A stretch of DNA of 39,505 nucleotides. Origin: REEB85 sp018971455 (GTDB lineage Bacteria > Pseudomonadota > Alphaproteobacteria > Acetobacterales > Acetobacteraceae). Both the position numbers and the translations under genes were made by a program. The DNA lies in assembly GCA_028871195.1 (NCBI GenBank), contig JAGWNT010000032.1:1-39505 (forward strand), given 5' to 3'. The notes beneath the pieces are model-generated. The model was not told the origin of the DNA, ran no database searches, and saw only the letters and a program-made list of their open reading frames with translations. This document shows positions 1-8,538 of this stretch, piece after piece; positions within the stretch are counted from its first letter, which is position 1; each line of letters begins with the position of its first letter.

Positions 1-600
1 GGCGTCGCGCGTCGGGTCCGGCACGGCCTCGTCGATGAACAGGGCACGCGGGCGCGGGTCGGGCGGCGGCGCCAGGGCGTGGCCGGACCAGCGGGCGAGC
101 AGCGCCTGCTCGGGGGCGGGAATGGCGGTGCCGCGCGCCACCAGCAGCTCGCTGGTGCGCCGCGCCAGCAGGGCGATCAGCGCGTCCAGCCCGGCCGCGT
201 CAGCCTGGGCAGCGGCGACATCGAGGGCGGCGGCGAGGCGCTGCTCGAGCGAGCTGGCCAGCGGCGCCTCGGCCGGCGGGATGGTGCGCGGCGAGCCCGG
301 CAGCTCGGCGCCGTCCGCGACGCGGCGCAGGCGGATTTCATGCGGGCCCTCGCCGGCGAGGCCTCCCGGCAGGATGATCTGGAAGCCGTGATGGCCGCGG
401 CCGAGGCCGGCCTGCTCCAGGTCCGCGCGATGGCGCGCGGCGGCAAGCTGGCCGCAGGGCATGCCATCCACCAGCAACTCGATGGTGACGACGGCGTCCA
501 GGTGCAGCGAGTCGGCGGCCCACCCGGCGATCGCCTCACGGTCAGCGCGCTCCAGCATGCCGACGAAAGGCCCGACTGGGGCGGGGAGGGATTCAGCCAC
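1..600 (-). CDS. glycosyltransferase, N-terminal part (runs off the left edge)
   Basis: An open minus-strand frame begins at a GTG at 600 and stays open for 200 codons to the window edge, so only the N-terminus is seen. An in-frame stop lies just upstream of the GTG; an ATG at codon 15 is an alternative start. Residues about 15-90 resemble the small beta-rich module (G-W-A-A-D, V-T-I-E-L-L-V-D-G, H-H-G-F) found in front of many alphaproteobacterial surface-polysaccharide glycosyltransferases. The last visible residues, LFIDEAVPDPTRDA, resemble the first strand and loop of a GT-B fold transferase (usually followed by G-S). The catalytic domains lie outside the window, so the donor sugar cannot be stated. 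A role in exopolysaccharide or O-antigen assembly is inference. Confidence 0.72.
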   Translation of the reverse strand, partial: MAESLPAPVGPFVGMLERADREAIAGWAADSLHLDAVVTIELLVDGMPCGQLAAARHRADLEQAGLGRGHHGFQIILPGGLAGEGPHEIRLRRVADGAELPGSPRTIPPAEAPLASSLEQRLAAALDVAAAQADAAGLDALIALLARRTSELLVARGTAIPAPEQALLARWSGHALAPPPDPRPRALFIDEAVPDPTRDA

Positions 601-686
601 GAGCGCGCTTCAACGACATTGCCGCCGAGTCTCGGGCAAAGCGGAGGCGACCGCAAGGTTGCGGCGCCGCGCGGCCGCGGCGCGGT

Positions 687-1415
687 CTATTCGATACGAA
701 GCCGGGACGGTCCGGCCGCCGCGATCTCGCTGATCAGCTTGCGCTTCATGGCGGCGGCGAAGCTGGCGAAATCATGCACCTCGAGCACGAAGCTGCCGAC
801 GCCGCCGGTGACGTTCTCGCGGTAGTACTTGGCCAGCCCGCCGGGCGGCTGGACATGGGCGAAGATCCAGGAGACGGGATGGTCGTTGATGATGGCCAGC
901 CCGTTCACCACCATGCCGCCCTCGACGGCGGCATCGCGGATCGGCGCCACCGGGTCGCCGTTGTTGTTGGTGCCGTCGCCGCAGACGTCGATCACCCGGC
1001 GCGCGGCATCGAAGCCGGAGGAATCCTGCAGCTTGATGGCGGCGGACAGGCCGGCGCTGATCGAGGTGCGGCCCCAGGCGGTGCGCCCGGCGTCGAGCAG
1101 GCGGTGGGCGAAGGCGCGCGCGCTGGCGGCGTCGCGGATCACCGTCCAGCCGACCAGGGTGGTGACCTGGTTGCGGGCGGCGAACTCGACATAGCTCACC
1201 GCGACCGCCCCCACGGCGCCGCCGGTGATGGCGGCGAGCACGTCGGGGTCGGTGAAGGCGGTGGCGTAGCCCTGTTTCTCCAACGCGTATTCGGAATCGT
1301 CGATGCTGCGCGAGACGTCGCTGACCAGCACGAGCGTGAGATCGACCGGCTCGCCGGCGCGCCCATGCGGCGCCGTCGCGATCAGGACGGCCAGGACGGC
1401 GAGCGCCCATCGCAT
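687..1415 (-). CDS. DUF1194 secreted von Willebrand factor A-like protein
   Basis: This 242-residue protein starts with a short hydrophobic signal peptide (about residues 1-20, ending HGRA). The rest matches the DUF1194 family, which has a vWA-type fold. The metal-ion-dependent adhesion motif D-x-S-x-S is present as DVSRS at residues 33-37. Further family features are V-S-Y-V-E-F, a T-S-I-S-A-G-L block near the middle and V-C-G-D-G-x-N-N-N-G before the C-terminal third. Such proteins are predicted to be periplasmic or secreted metal-dependent binding proteins; no precise function is established. It lies 53 bases downstream of pyrC on the same strand and may be read through from it, but nothing in pyrimidine metabolism explains it. 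Confidence 0.85.
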   Translation of the reverse strand: MRWALAVLAVLIATAPHGRAGEPVDLTLVLVSDVSRSIDDSEYALEKQGYATAFTDPDVLAAITGGAVGAVAVSYVEFAARNQVTTLVGWTVIRDAASARAFAHRLLDAGRTAWGRTSISAGLSAAIKLQDSSGFDAARRVIDVCGDGTNNNGDPVAPIRDAAVEGGMVVNGLAIINDHPVSWIFAHVQPPGGLAKYYRENVTGGVGSFVLEVHDFASFAAAMKRKLISEIAAAGPSRLRIE

Positions 1416-1468
1416 GGCCGGATGCTGCGCCCGGAGCGGGGCGCCACGCCAGATGAATCTTCGGCCGG

Positions 1469-2794
1469 TCAGCCGCGGAAGCGCACCAGCCGGCCGGACG
1501 GCGTGCCGAGCGCCTCGCCGTCGCGCATCACCGGCCGGCCGCGGATGATGGTGGCCATCGGCCAGCCGGTGATCGGCATGCCGTCGAAGGGCGTCCAGCC
1601 GCAGGGCGAGACGATCCAGTTATTCTCGATGCGGCGGCGGGCGCGCATGTCCACCAGGGTGAAATCGGCGTCGTAGCCGGCGGCCAGCCGGCCCTTGCCG
1701 AGCGCCCCATAGACGCGGGCGGGGCCGGCGCACATCAGATCGGCGAGGCGCATGAGGCTGAGGCGGCCGGCATTCACATGGTCGAGCATCACCGGCACCA
1801 GGGTCTGCACGCCGGTCAGGCCGGCCGGCACCTCGGGCCAGGGTTTGAGCTTGGCGGCGTGCGGGTGGGGGGCGTGGTCGCTGCCGATGCAATCCACCGT
1901 GCCGTCGCGCAGCGCCGCCCAGGCGGCGTCGTAGTGACGGCGGTCGCGGATCGGCGGGTTCATCACGCCGAAGCCGCGCAGCCGCTCATAGACGTCCGGA
2001 GCGAACTGGGTGAGGTGGTTGACGAGCAGCTCGGTGGTGGCGATGTCGCGGAAATCCTTGAGGTAGTCGAGCTCCTCGGCGGTCGAGACATGCAGGATAT
2101 GGGCCGGCCGGCCGGTCGCCCGGGCCAGCGCCATCAGCCGCCTCGTGCCGAGGAAGGCGCATTCGACGTCGCGCCACTCGGCGTGGCAGGCATAGGGGTC
2201 ACCGGATTTGAACATCGGCTTGCGGGCCTGCAGGCGGTATTCGTCCTCGCTGTGGAAGGCGATGCGGCGGCGGCCGCCGCGCATCACCCGCTCCAGATGC
2301 TCGTCATCCTCCACCATCAGGTCGCCGGTCGAGCTGCCGGCGAAGATCTTGATGGCGCAGACGCCCTCCTGCTGCTCGAGCGCCGCGAGTTCGGGGATGT
2401 TGGTCTTGGTGCCGCCGACATAAAGGCCCATGTCGCACCAGGCCGCGCGCGACACGTACTCCTGCTTCCAGGCGAGCTGGGTGGCGTCGGTGATGGCGGG
2501 CCGGGTGTTCGGCATGTCGAACACCGCGGTGAGGCCGCCGATGATCGCCGCCTTGGTGCCGGTGGGGATGCTCTCGACGCTGGCATCGCCCGGGTCGCGC
2601 AGATGGACATGCGGGTCGATCAGGCCGGGCAGGACGTGCAGGCCGGTGGCATCGATGGTCTCGGCGGCCTCGGCCCCCTCGCCGATGCCGAGGGCCGCGA
2701 TGCGGCCGTGGCGCACGCCGATGCTGGTCTGCTCCATGCCCCAGGGCAGCACGCAGACGCCGCCGCGGATGATCAGGTCGTACTGGCTCGCCAT
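1469..2794 (-). CDS. pyrC: dihydroorotase (class I, amidohydrolase superfamily)
   Basis: This enzyme should reversibly cyclise N-carbamoyl-L-aspartate to L-dihydroorotate, the third step of pyrimidine synthesis, in the cytoplasm. The 441 residues show the amidohydrolase metal motif HVHLRDPG (His62 and His64), a lysine at 149 in KIFAGSSTGD that could be the carboxylated metal bridge, His181, His235 in HILHVS, and the catalytic Asp306 in GSDHAPH. The ATG at 2794 has a good ribosome binding site (AAAGGA) that overlaps the stop of asnB 12 bases upstream, so the two genes are probably co-transcribed. Allantoinases and dihydropyrimidinases share the fold; HLRDPG and the length favour dihydroorotase. 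A second dihydroorotase elsewhere in the genome cannot be excluded. Confidence 0.88.
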   Translation of the reverse strand: MASQYDLIIRGGVCVLPWGMEQTSIGVRHGRIAALGIGEGAEAAETIDATGLHVLPGLIDPHVHLRDPGDASVESIPTGTKAAIIGGLTAVFDMPNTRPAITDATQLAWKQEYVSRAAWCDMGLYVGGTKTNIPELAALEQQEGVCAIKIFAGSSTGDLMVEDDEHLERVMRGGRRRIAFHSEDEYRLQARKPMFKSGDPYACHAEWRDVECAFLGTRRLMALARATGRPAHILHVSTAEELDYLKDFRDIATTELLVNHLTQFAPDVYERLRGFGVMNPPIRDRRHYDAAWAALRDGTVDCIGSDHAPHPHAAKLKPWPEVPAGLTGVQTLVPVMLDHVNAGRLSLMRLADLMCAGPARVYGALGKGRLAAGYDADFTLVDMRARRRIENNWIVSPCGWTPFDGMPITGWPMATIIRGRPVMRDGEALGTPSGRLVRFRG

Positions 2795-2806
2795 CTTTTC
2801 GTCCTT

Positions 2807-4570
2807 TCAGCGCGCCGACAGCGTCTCGAACACATCGCCGGCCGGCGCAAGGCCGAGGATATGAGTGCGGTGCCAGAGCGCGTAGAAGAGCAGGATCCAG
2901 GCGGCGAAGCCGTGCCGGCGGCCATTGGCGGCGCGGAACAGCGCGGCGACGCGCGCCGGCTCGGCGATTTCGGCGATGCCCGGCTGGGCGGCGACCAGCG
3001 GGCCGAGACGCGCGCCCTGGCGGCCGATCCACTGGCCGATCGGCACGGTGAAGCCTTGCTTGGGCGCGAAGGGCTGGGCGGCCGGGCAATTCTTTTCCAG
3101 CCAGCGGCGCAGCAGCCATTTGCCCAAGCCGCGCTGCAGCTTCAGCCCGTCCGGCAGGCGGAAGGCGGCGTTCGCCACGCCGCTGTCGAGGAACGGCGTG
3201 CGGCCCTCCACGGCGTGGGCCATCAGGCAGCGATCGATCTTGAGCAGCAGATCGTGCGGCAGCCAGTCCGCCATGTCGATGCGCTGGGCGGCCATCAGCC
3301 GGGTGCCGGGATGGGCATAGGCCTGCGCCTCGGCGGCGGCCATGCCGTCACGCCAGGCCGCGGGGCGATGGCGCAGCACGTTCACGCGGTCGAAATTGCC
3401 GCGCCCGCGCATGACGTGCCCGCCCAGCCACCAGGGCCGGCTGGCGGCGCGGTAGCGGCTGTAGCCGGCGAAGATCTCGTCGCCGCCCTCGCCGGAGAGC
3501 ACCACCTTGACGTCCTGGCGGGCGCGCCGGGCGAGGAACCAGGTGGGAATGGCGGCGTAGTCGGCCGCCGGGTCGTCCAGGCAGGCGACGATCTCGGGCA
3601 GATGGCGCCAGACCATCTCCTCGGTGACTTCCAGGGTTTCGTGGTGGGCGCCGAGGGATTTGGCGACGCGGGCGGCTTGCGCGCGCTCGTCGGCGGCGCC
3701 GGGATGGGCGAAGCCGGCGGTGAAGGCGAGCACCGGCTGGCTGTTCAGCCGGGCCATCAGGGTCAGGATGGTCGCGCTGTCGATGCCGCCGGAGAGGAAC
3801 ATGCCGTAGGGCACGTCGCTGCGCTGGTGCAGGTCGACGCTCTCCTCCAGCGCGCGGTCGAGCCGGGCGAGGGCGGCATCCTCGGTGATGGTTTCCGGCC
3901 CGCCCTCGGGCAGGGCGGCGCGGTGGCGCCGCTCCAGCACCCGCCCGTCGCCGACCAGCAGGGTCTCGCCGGGGAGCACGCGGCTGATGCCGGGGAAGAT
4001 GGTCTCGGCGCCGGTGGTGAACTGCATCTGCAACAGCTCGTCCCGCGCCGCCGGGCGGACGGCGCGGGGCACGATGCCGGCGGCGAGCAGGGCCTGCGCC
4101 TCGGAGGCGAAGGCGAGACCCTTGTCGGTCTGCGCGATGTAGAGCGGCTTGATGCCGAACGGGTCGCGCGTCAGCGTCACGGTGCGGGCCGCGCGCTCGT
4201 GAATGGCGATGGCGTACATGCCGCGCAGCTGGGCGGCATAGCCGGCGCCCTCGCGCAGCCAGAGGTGGAGCGGCGGCTCGCAATCGCTGTTGGAGGAGAA
4301 TTTCAGGTCGCCGAGCCCGGCGCGCAGCTCCCGGTAGTTGTAGACCTCGCCATTGGCCACCAGGGCGGCCGCTCCGGCGAAGAGCGGCTGGTCGCCGGTG
4401 ACGAGGTCGATGATGGCCAGCCGGTTGTGCACCAGGGCCACGCGGCCGACGACGGTGTGGCCCGAGCCGTCCGGGCCGCGATGGGCGATGGCCCGGGTGA
4501 GGGCGTCGAGCACGGCCGGCTCGGGCGCCGGCGCGTCAGGGGCGGCGATGATGCCGGCGATGCCGCACAT
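2807..4570 (-). CDS. asnB: asparagine synthetase (glutamine-hydrolysing)
   Basis: It converts aspartate, ATP and glutamine to asparagine, AMP, pyrophosphate and glutamate. The start at 4570 is fixed by the MCGI N-terminus: Cys2 becomes the N-terminal nucleophile of the class II glutaminase domain (about residues 2-210, with RGPDG at 31-35 and NGEVYNY at 73-79). The synthetase domain follows, with the pyrophosphate-binding loop SGGIDS at 260-265 and SGEGGDE at 359-365. The length of 587 residues is slightly shorter than typical AsnB. It is the first gene of an apparent asnB-pyrC unit and diverges from ygfZ across 98 bases. AsnB relatives also amidate sugars in polysaccharide loci, and a partial glycosyltransferase lies nearby, so a specialised amidotransferase role is a weaker alternative. 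Confidence 0.9.
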   Translation of the reverse strand: MCGIAGIIAAPDAPAPEPAVLDALTRAIAHRGPDGSGHTVVGRVALVHNRLAIIDLVTGDQPLFAGAAALVANGEVYNYRELRAGLGDLKFSSNSDCEPPLHLWLREGAGYAAQLRGMYAIAIHERAARTVTLTRDPFGIKPLYIAQTDKGLAFASEAQALLAAGIVPRAVRPAARDELLQMQFTTGAETIFPGISRVLPGETLLVGDGRVLERRHRAALPEGGPETITEDAALARLDRALEESVDLHQRSDVPYGMFLSGGIDSATILTLMARLNSQPVLAFTAGFAHPGAADERAQAARVAKSLGAHHETLEVTEEMVWRHLPEIVACLDDPAADYAAIPTWFLARRARQDVKVVLSGEGGDEIFAGYSRYRAASRPWWLGGHVMRGRGNFDRVNVLRHRPAAWRDGMAAAEAQAYAHPGTRLMAAQRIDMADWLPHDLLLKIDRCLMAHAVEGRTPFLDSGVANAAFRLPDGLKLQRGLGKWLLRRWLEKNCPAAQPFAPKQGFTVPIGQWIGRQGARLGPLVAAQPGIAEIAEPARVAALFRAANGRRHGFAAWILLFYALWHRTHILGLAPAGDVFETLSAR

Positions 4571-4668
4571 CAGCGCAGGCAGGGAGTCTGTTGGCGCATG
4601 GGCACACCTCTAGCATCGCGCCATCGGGCTGTCTTGCGCGCGCAGCCGGGCGGCCCCAGCTTCCTTGC

Positions 4669-5493
4669 ATGATTCGCATCGCCCCCCTGCCCGCGCGCGG
4701 CGTCGTCGCCATCACCGGCGCCGACCGAGTCGGCTTCCTGCAGGGCCTGGTGTCGAACGACGTGGCGCTGGCCGGGCCCGGCCGGGCGGTCTGGGCGGCG
4801 CTGCTGACGCCGCAGGGCAAGTGGCTCGCCGATTTCTTCATCCTCGCCGACGCGGATCGGCTGCTGCTCGATGTCGAGCGGGACCAGGCGGGCATGATGG
4901 TGCGGCTGCTCGGCCGCTTCCGGCTGCGCGCGCAGGCGAGCCTCGCCGATATGTCCGACACGCTGCACGTCCATGCCGCCTGGGGCGGCGTGCCCGTGCT
5001 GCCGGCGGGGTGCAGCGCCGCACCCGATCCCCGGCTGCCGGAGGCGGGGTGGCGCATCCTCGCACCGGCGCCCCTGATCGGCGGGGCGACGGCGGCGGAG
5101 TGGAACGCCCACCGCCTCGCCCTCGGCCTGCCGGACGGCTCGGCCGATCTGGAGGCGGAAAAGACCGTGCTGCTGGAGGCGGGGTTCGACGAACTCGGTG
5201 GCATCGCCTGGCAGAAGGGCTGCTACATGGGCCAGGAACTGACGGCGCGCACCAAGTATCGCGGCCTGCTCAAACGCCGGCTGGTGGCGGTGGACATCGC
5301 CGGCCCGCCGCCGCCGCCCGGCACGCCGGTGCTGCGCGACGGGCAGGAGATCGGCACCATGCGCTCGGCAGCCGGGGCGCGCGGCCTCGCGGTGCTGCGG
5401 CTGGAGGCCATCGGCCCGGCGCCGCTGGCCTGCGGGCAGGCGGTGCTGACCGCCGATCCGCCGGCCTGGATGAAGCTGAACCCGGATCGGTGA
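4669..5493 (+). CDS. ygfZ: YgfZ/GcvT-family folate-binding protein (Fe-S repair factor)
   Basis: YgfZ (IBA57-like) proteins bind tetrahydrofolate and help assemble or repair [4Fe-4S] enzymes such as MiaB. The signature K-G-C-Y-x-G-Q-E is present as KGCYMGQE at residues 183-190, with Cys185 the conserved redox residue, followed by LTAR. The N-terminus (ITGADR, FLQGLVSND) is typical of the GcvT-like fold. I chose the ATG at 4669 because family homology begins at MIRIAPLP; an in-frame ATG at 4591 would add 26 unrelated residues. The 274-residue product is close to, slightly under, the usual length. The methyltransferase gene begins 19 bases downstream and is probably in the same transcript. Confidence 0.88.
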   Translation: MIRIAPLPARGVVAITGADRVGFLQGLVSNDVALAGPGRAVWAALLTPQGKWLADFFILADADRLLLDVERDQAGMMVRLLGRFRLRAQASLADMSDTLHVHAAWGGVPVLPAGCSAAPDPRLPEAGWRILAPAPLIGGATAAEWNAHRLALGLPDGSADLEAEKTVLLEAGFDELGGIAWQKGCYMGQELTARTKYRGLLKRRLVAVDIAGPPPPPGTPVLRDGQEIGTMRSAAGARGLAVLRLEAIGPAPLACGQAVLTADPPAWMKLNPDR

Positions 5494-5512
5494 CAAGCAA
5501 GGAGCCCGCCAC

Positions 5513-6100
5513 ATGACGCTGCCGCCGTCGCAGGCGCTCGACTGGGAGGAGCGTTACCAGACCAACGCCACCGGCTGGCAGCGGGCAGGGCTGGGCCCGG
5601 CCTTCACCCCATGGCTCGCCGACGGCACGCTGCGCCCCGGGCGCATCCTGCTGCCCGGCGCGGGACGCAGCCACGAGCCGCGGGCCCTCGCCGAGGCGGG
5701 GTTCGACGTCACCGTGGTCGATGTCGCCCCCAGCGCGGTGGCCTACCAGGCCGAACACCTCGCCCCGTTCCGCGGCCGCGCCATCGCCGCCGACCTGTTT
5801 GCCTGGACCCCGCCCGGCCCGTTCGATGCGATCTACGAGCAGACCTGCCTGTGCGCCCTGCCGCCGGCGATGTGGGAGGCGTATGCGGCGCGGCTGGCCG
5901 GCTGGCTGAGGCCGGGCGGCGTGCTGGCGGTGCTGTTCGTGCAGACCGGCCGGGAGGGCGGGCCGCCCTTCCATTGCGCGGTGCCGCGCATGCGCGAGCT
6001 GTTCCCGGCCAGCCTCTGGATCTGGCCGGCGGCGCTGCAAGAGGAGGTCGCGCCGAGCGCCGAGTTGCGCGAGCAGCCGGCGGCGCTGATCCGCCGCTGA
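5513..6100 (+). CDS. TPMT-like SAM-dependent methyltransferase
   Basis: This 195-residue cytoplasmic protein belongs to the thiopurine methyltransferase-like class I methyltransferases. Visible elements are an N-terminal D-W-E-E-R-Y with a downstream G-W-Q (substrate lid), the SAM-binding loop LLPGAGRSHE (about 43-52, the family form of GxGxG), the acidic end of strand two in VTVVDVAPSAV, and the hallmark Y-E-Q-T-C-L-C-A-L-P-P (about 104-114). Related enzymes methylate thiols, halides or small metabolites, and the real substrate cannot be read from sequence. An AAGGAG ribosome binding site lies in the 19-base gap after ygfZ, suggesting co-expression. It converges with the M23 gene, whose stop is 13 bases away. 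Confidence 0.85.
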   Translation: MTLPPSQALDWEERYQTNATGWQRAGLGPAFTPWLADGTLRPGRILLPGAGRSHEPRALAEAGFDVTVVDVAPSAVAYQAEHLAPFRGRAIAADLFAWTPPGPFDAIYEQTCLCALPPAMWEAYAARLAGWLRPGGVLAVLFVQTGREGGPPFHCAVPRMRELFPASLWIWPAALQEEVAPSAELREQPAALIRR

Positions 6101-6113
6101 GGGCGGCCGGGCA

Positions 6114-6626
6114 TCACGGCCTTGGGCGGCAGGCGGAGACGCCGAGCAGCGGCGCCGGATCGACCGGCCGGCCGCCCACCAGCACCTCGAAATAGAGGTG
6201 CATGCCATAGGTGACGCCGCTATGGCCGACGACGCCGATCGGCGTGCCGGCGGCGACGCGCCGCCGCCCCTCCGCGAGTGCGGGGGTGACGCGGCCGAGA
6301 TGGGCATAGATCGCGATGAAGCCGGGATGGCGGATGGTCACTTCGAGCCCGCCCGGTCCGCGCCGGCGGATGCTCAGCACCTCGCCGGGCGCCACCGCGT
6401 AGACCGCGCCGCCGGCGGGGGCGCGTAGATCGACGCCATCATGCATCCCGGCCGGCGCCTGCGGCCCGATCCGGGCGCGCGGCCCGAAGGGCGAGGTGAT
6501 GCAGGCCGGACGGACCGGCGCCGCGAGGCCGCCCGGCGCGGTGCGCGGCTGGGCATGAGTGAGAGCGGGCAGGGCTGCGCACAGCGCGGCGGCGAGGCCG
6601 GCCAGCCGCCGCGCGCGGCCCGTCAT
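6114..6626 (-). CDS. M23 (LytM-like) peptidase-family protein with altered zinc site
   Basis: The 170-residue product has a signal peptide (about residues 1-25, ending THA-Q) and one M23/LytM domain, so it should act in the periplasm on peptidoglycan cross-links or bind them. The first zinc motif HxxxD is intact (His62, Asp66) and the catalytic His109 is present in YAHLG. The third motif, normally HxH in HLHFE, reads HLYFE: His143 is kept but the zinc ligand at 145 is tyrosine. It may therefore bind metal weakly or act as a non-catalytic amidase activator, as EnvC and NlpD do. Its start overlaps the stop of dppF by four bases (ATGA), so it is translationally coupled to a peptide importer. Confidence 0.82.
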   Translation of the reverse strand: MTGRARRLAGLAAALCAALPALTHAQPRTAPGGLAAPVRPACITSPFGPRARIGPQAPAGMHDGVDLRAPAGGAVYAVAPGEVLSIRRRGPGGLEVTIRHPGFIAIYAHLGRVTPALAEGRRRVAAGTPIGVVGHSGVTYGMHLYFEVLVGGRPVDPAPLLGVSACRPRP

Positions 6627-7582
6627 GCCACCTCCTCGGCGCGGTGGCAGGCGACCATCGCCGCCCCCACGGCGCGCCAGGCCGGAACCTCCACCGCGCA
6701 GCGCGGCACCGCCATCGGGCAGCGCGGGTGGAAGCGGCAGCCCGGGGGCGGGGCCGCGGGGCTCGGCACCTCGCCCTCCAGCGGCACCGGGCGGCGGGCG
6801 CGCTGAACCGCCGGGTCGGGCTCCGGCACGGCGGCCAGCAGGGCGCGCGTGTAGGGATGGCGCGGGCCGGCGAAGAGGGCGTCGCGCGGCGCCTCCTCGA
6901 CCAGGCGGCCGAGATACATCACCGCCACGCGGTCGCAGACATGGCGCACCACGGCAAGGTCGTGGGAGACGAACAGGCTCGCCATGCCGAGCCGGGCCTG
7001 CAGGGCGACCAGCAGGTTGAGAATCTGCGCGCGCACCGACACGTCGAGCGCCGAGACCGGCTCGTCGCAGACCAGCAGCTTCGGACGCAGGGCGAGCGCG
7101 CGGGCGATCACCACGCGCTGGCGCTGGCCGCCGCTCAGCTGGTGCGGGAAGCGCGCCGCGTGCTCGGCGCCGAGGCCGACCTCATCGAGCAGGGCGGCGA
7201 CCTGGGCGCGCAGGGCGGCGCCGCGGGCACGGCCGCGCACCAGCAGCGGCTCGCCGATCGCCGTCCCCACCCGCATGCGCGGGTTGAGCGAGGTGACCGG
7301 GTTCTGGAAGACCATCTGCACATGCTCGCGCAGCCGGCGCAGGCGGCGCGCATCGGCGCCGGCGAGTTCCTCGCCCAGCACGCGCACGCTGCCCCGTGTC
7401 GGCGCGAGCAGGCCGGTCGCCGCGTTGGCGATGGTGGTCTTGCCGCAGCCTGATTCGCCGACCAGCCCCAGCGTCTCGCCGGCTTCGATGCGCAGCGACA
7501 CGCCATCGACGGCGCGCACCGCGGCGCCGCCGCGGGCGGGGAAGTGCACGGCGAGATCGGCGATCTCCAGCACCGCGCTCAT
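6623..7582 (-). CDS. dppF: dipeptide/oligopeptide ABC transporter ATP-binding protein (DppF/OppF type)
   Basis: This is one of the two cytoplasmic ATPases that power the importer encoded upstream. The 319 residues contain Walker A GESGCGKTT (42-50), Q-loop FQNP (92-95), signature LSGGQRQR (149-156), Walker B ending LLVCDE (169-174) and the H-loop SHD. After the nucleotide-binding domain comes the Opp/Dpp C-terminal extension, with a cysteine cluster (G-C-R-F-H-P-R-C-P) that in this family can hold an iron-sulphur cluster. Its ATG overlaps the stop of dppD by four bases and its own stop overlaps the start of the M23 gene. The substrate could be peptides, but also nickel chelates, opines or glycosides, because the family is broad. 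Confidence 0.9.
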   Translation of the reverse strand: MSAVLEIADLAVHFPARGGAAVRAVDGVSLRIEAGETLGLVGESGCGKTTIANAATGLLAPTRGSVRVLGEELAGADARRLRRLREHVQMVFQNPVTSLNPRMRVGTAIGEPLLVRGRARGAALRAQVAALLDEVGLGAEHAARFPHQLSGGQRQRVVIARALALRPKLLVCDEPVSALDVSVRAQILNLLVALQARLGMASLFVSHDLAVVRHVCDRVAVMYLGRLVEEAPRDALFAGPRHPYTRALLAAVPEPDPAVQRARRPVPLEGEVPSPAAPPPGCRFHPRCPMAVPRCAVEVPAWRAVGAAMVACHRAEEVA

Positions 7583-8538
7583 CCGACGCGCTCGGCGTGG
7601 AAGCAGGCGCTGTGACGCCCGCCGCCGAGGTCGCGCAGCGGCGGTGCCTGCGCCGTGCAGCGCGCATCGGCAAGCGGGCAGCGTTCGGCGAAGCGGCAGC
7701 CGGCGCCGAAGGCGCCCGGCATCGGCACGCGCCCCTCGATCACCGCGAGGCGGGATTTCGGCGTGTCCGCGAGGCGCGGAATGGCGGCGAGCAGGAGCGC
7801 CGTATAGGGGTGGCGCGGGGCCGCGAAGAGCGCGCCGACCGGCCCGGTCTCGGCGATGCGCCCGGCATACATCACCGCCACCCGGTCGGCGATGTCGGCG
7901 ACCACGCCCATGTCGTGCGTGATCAGCAGCACCGCGGTGCCGCGCTCAGCGGCGAGGCGGCGCAGCAAGGCGAGGATCTGGGCCTGGATGGTGACGTCCA
8001 GCGCCGTGGTCGGCTCGTCGGCGAGCAGCAGGGCGGGGCGGGCGATCAGCGCGCAGGCGATCATGACGCGCTGGCACATGCCGCCGGAGAGCTCGAACGG
8101 ATACTGGTCGATGCGCCGCTCGGGGTCGGACAGGCCGACCTCTTCGAGCATGGCGCGCACGGCCGGACGGGCACGCGCCAGTGGCAGGCGCAGCGCCTCG
8201 GCGATCTGCGCGCCGACGGTGGCGAGCGGATCGAGCGCCGCCTGCGGCTCCTGGAAGATCATCGACAGGGCGCGCCCGCGCAGGCGGCGCATCGCGGAGT
8301 CCGGCAGGGCGGTGATGTCCTGCCCGGCGACGCGGATGCGACCGCCCTGGTGGCGCACCGCATCCGGCAGCAACCGCATCACCGCCTGGGCCGTGAGCGA
8401 CTTGCCGCAGCCCGATTCACCGACCATCGCCACCACCTCGCCCGCCGCGACGGCGAGGCTGACACCATCGACGACCCGCGCCGCGGCGATGGACAGGCTC
8501 AGCTCCTCGATCTCCAGCGCGGGCGGGGCCGGCGTCAT
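7579..8538 (-). CDS. dppD: dipeptide/oligopeptide ABC transporter ATP-binding protein (DppD/OppD type)
   Basis: This is the partner ATPase of DppF. It has 319 residues with Walker A GESGCGKS near residue 40, a Q-loop FQEP, the OppD-style signature LSGGMCQR and Walker B LLLADEPTTALD, then H-loop THD. The C-terminal cysteine motif (G-C-R-F-A-E-R-C-P) is present. The signature loop with methionine after LSGG separates DppD/OppD from DppF/OppF, so the two genes are a true heterodimer pair and not a duplication. The ATG at 8538 overlaps the stop of the SDR gene by four bases, and the stop overlaps the start of dppF by four bases, so synthesis of SDR, DppD, DppF and the M23 protein looks coupled. 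Confidence 0.9.
   Translation of the reverse strand: MTPAPPALEIEELSLSIAAARVVDGVSLAVAAGEVVAMVGESGCGKSLTAQAVMRLLPDAVRHQGGRIRVAGQDITALPDSAMRRLRGRALSMIFQEPQAALDPLATVGAQIAEALRLPLARARPAVRAMLEEVGLSDPERRIDQYPFELSGGMCQRVMIACALIARPALLLADEPTTALDVTIQAQILALLRRLAAERGTAVLLITHDMGVVADIADRVAVMYAGRIAETGPVGALFAAPRHPYTALLLAAIPRLADTPKSRLAVIEGRVPMPGAFGAGCRFAERCPLADARCTAQAPPLRDLGGGRHSACFHAERVG

Noticed and set aside
1778..4672. Very long plus-strand open frame opposite pyrC and asnB
   Set aside because: It is antisense to two well-supported enzymes; in a GC-rich genome the opposite frames of real genes rarely contain stops. The translation is repetitive in Gly, Ala, Arg and His-Ala-like runs without any domain.
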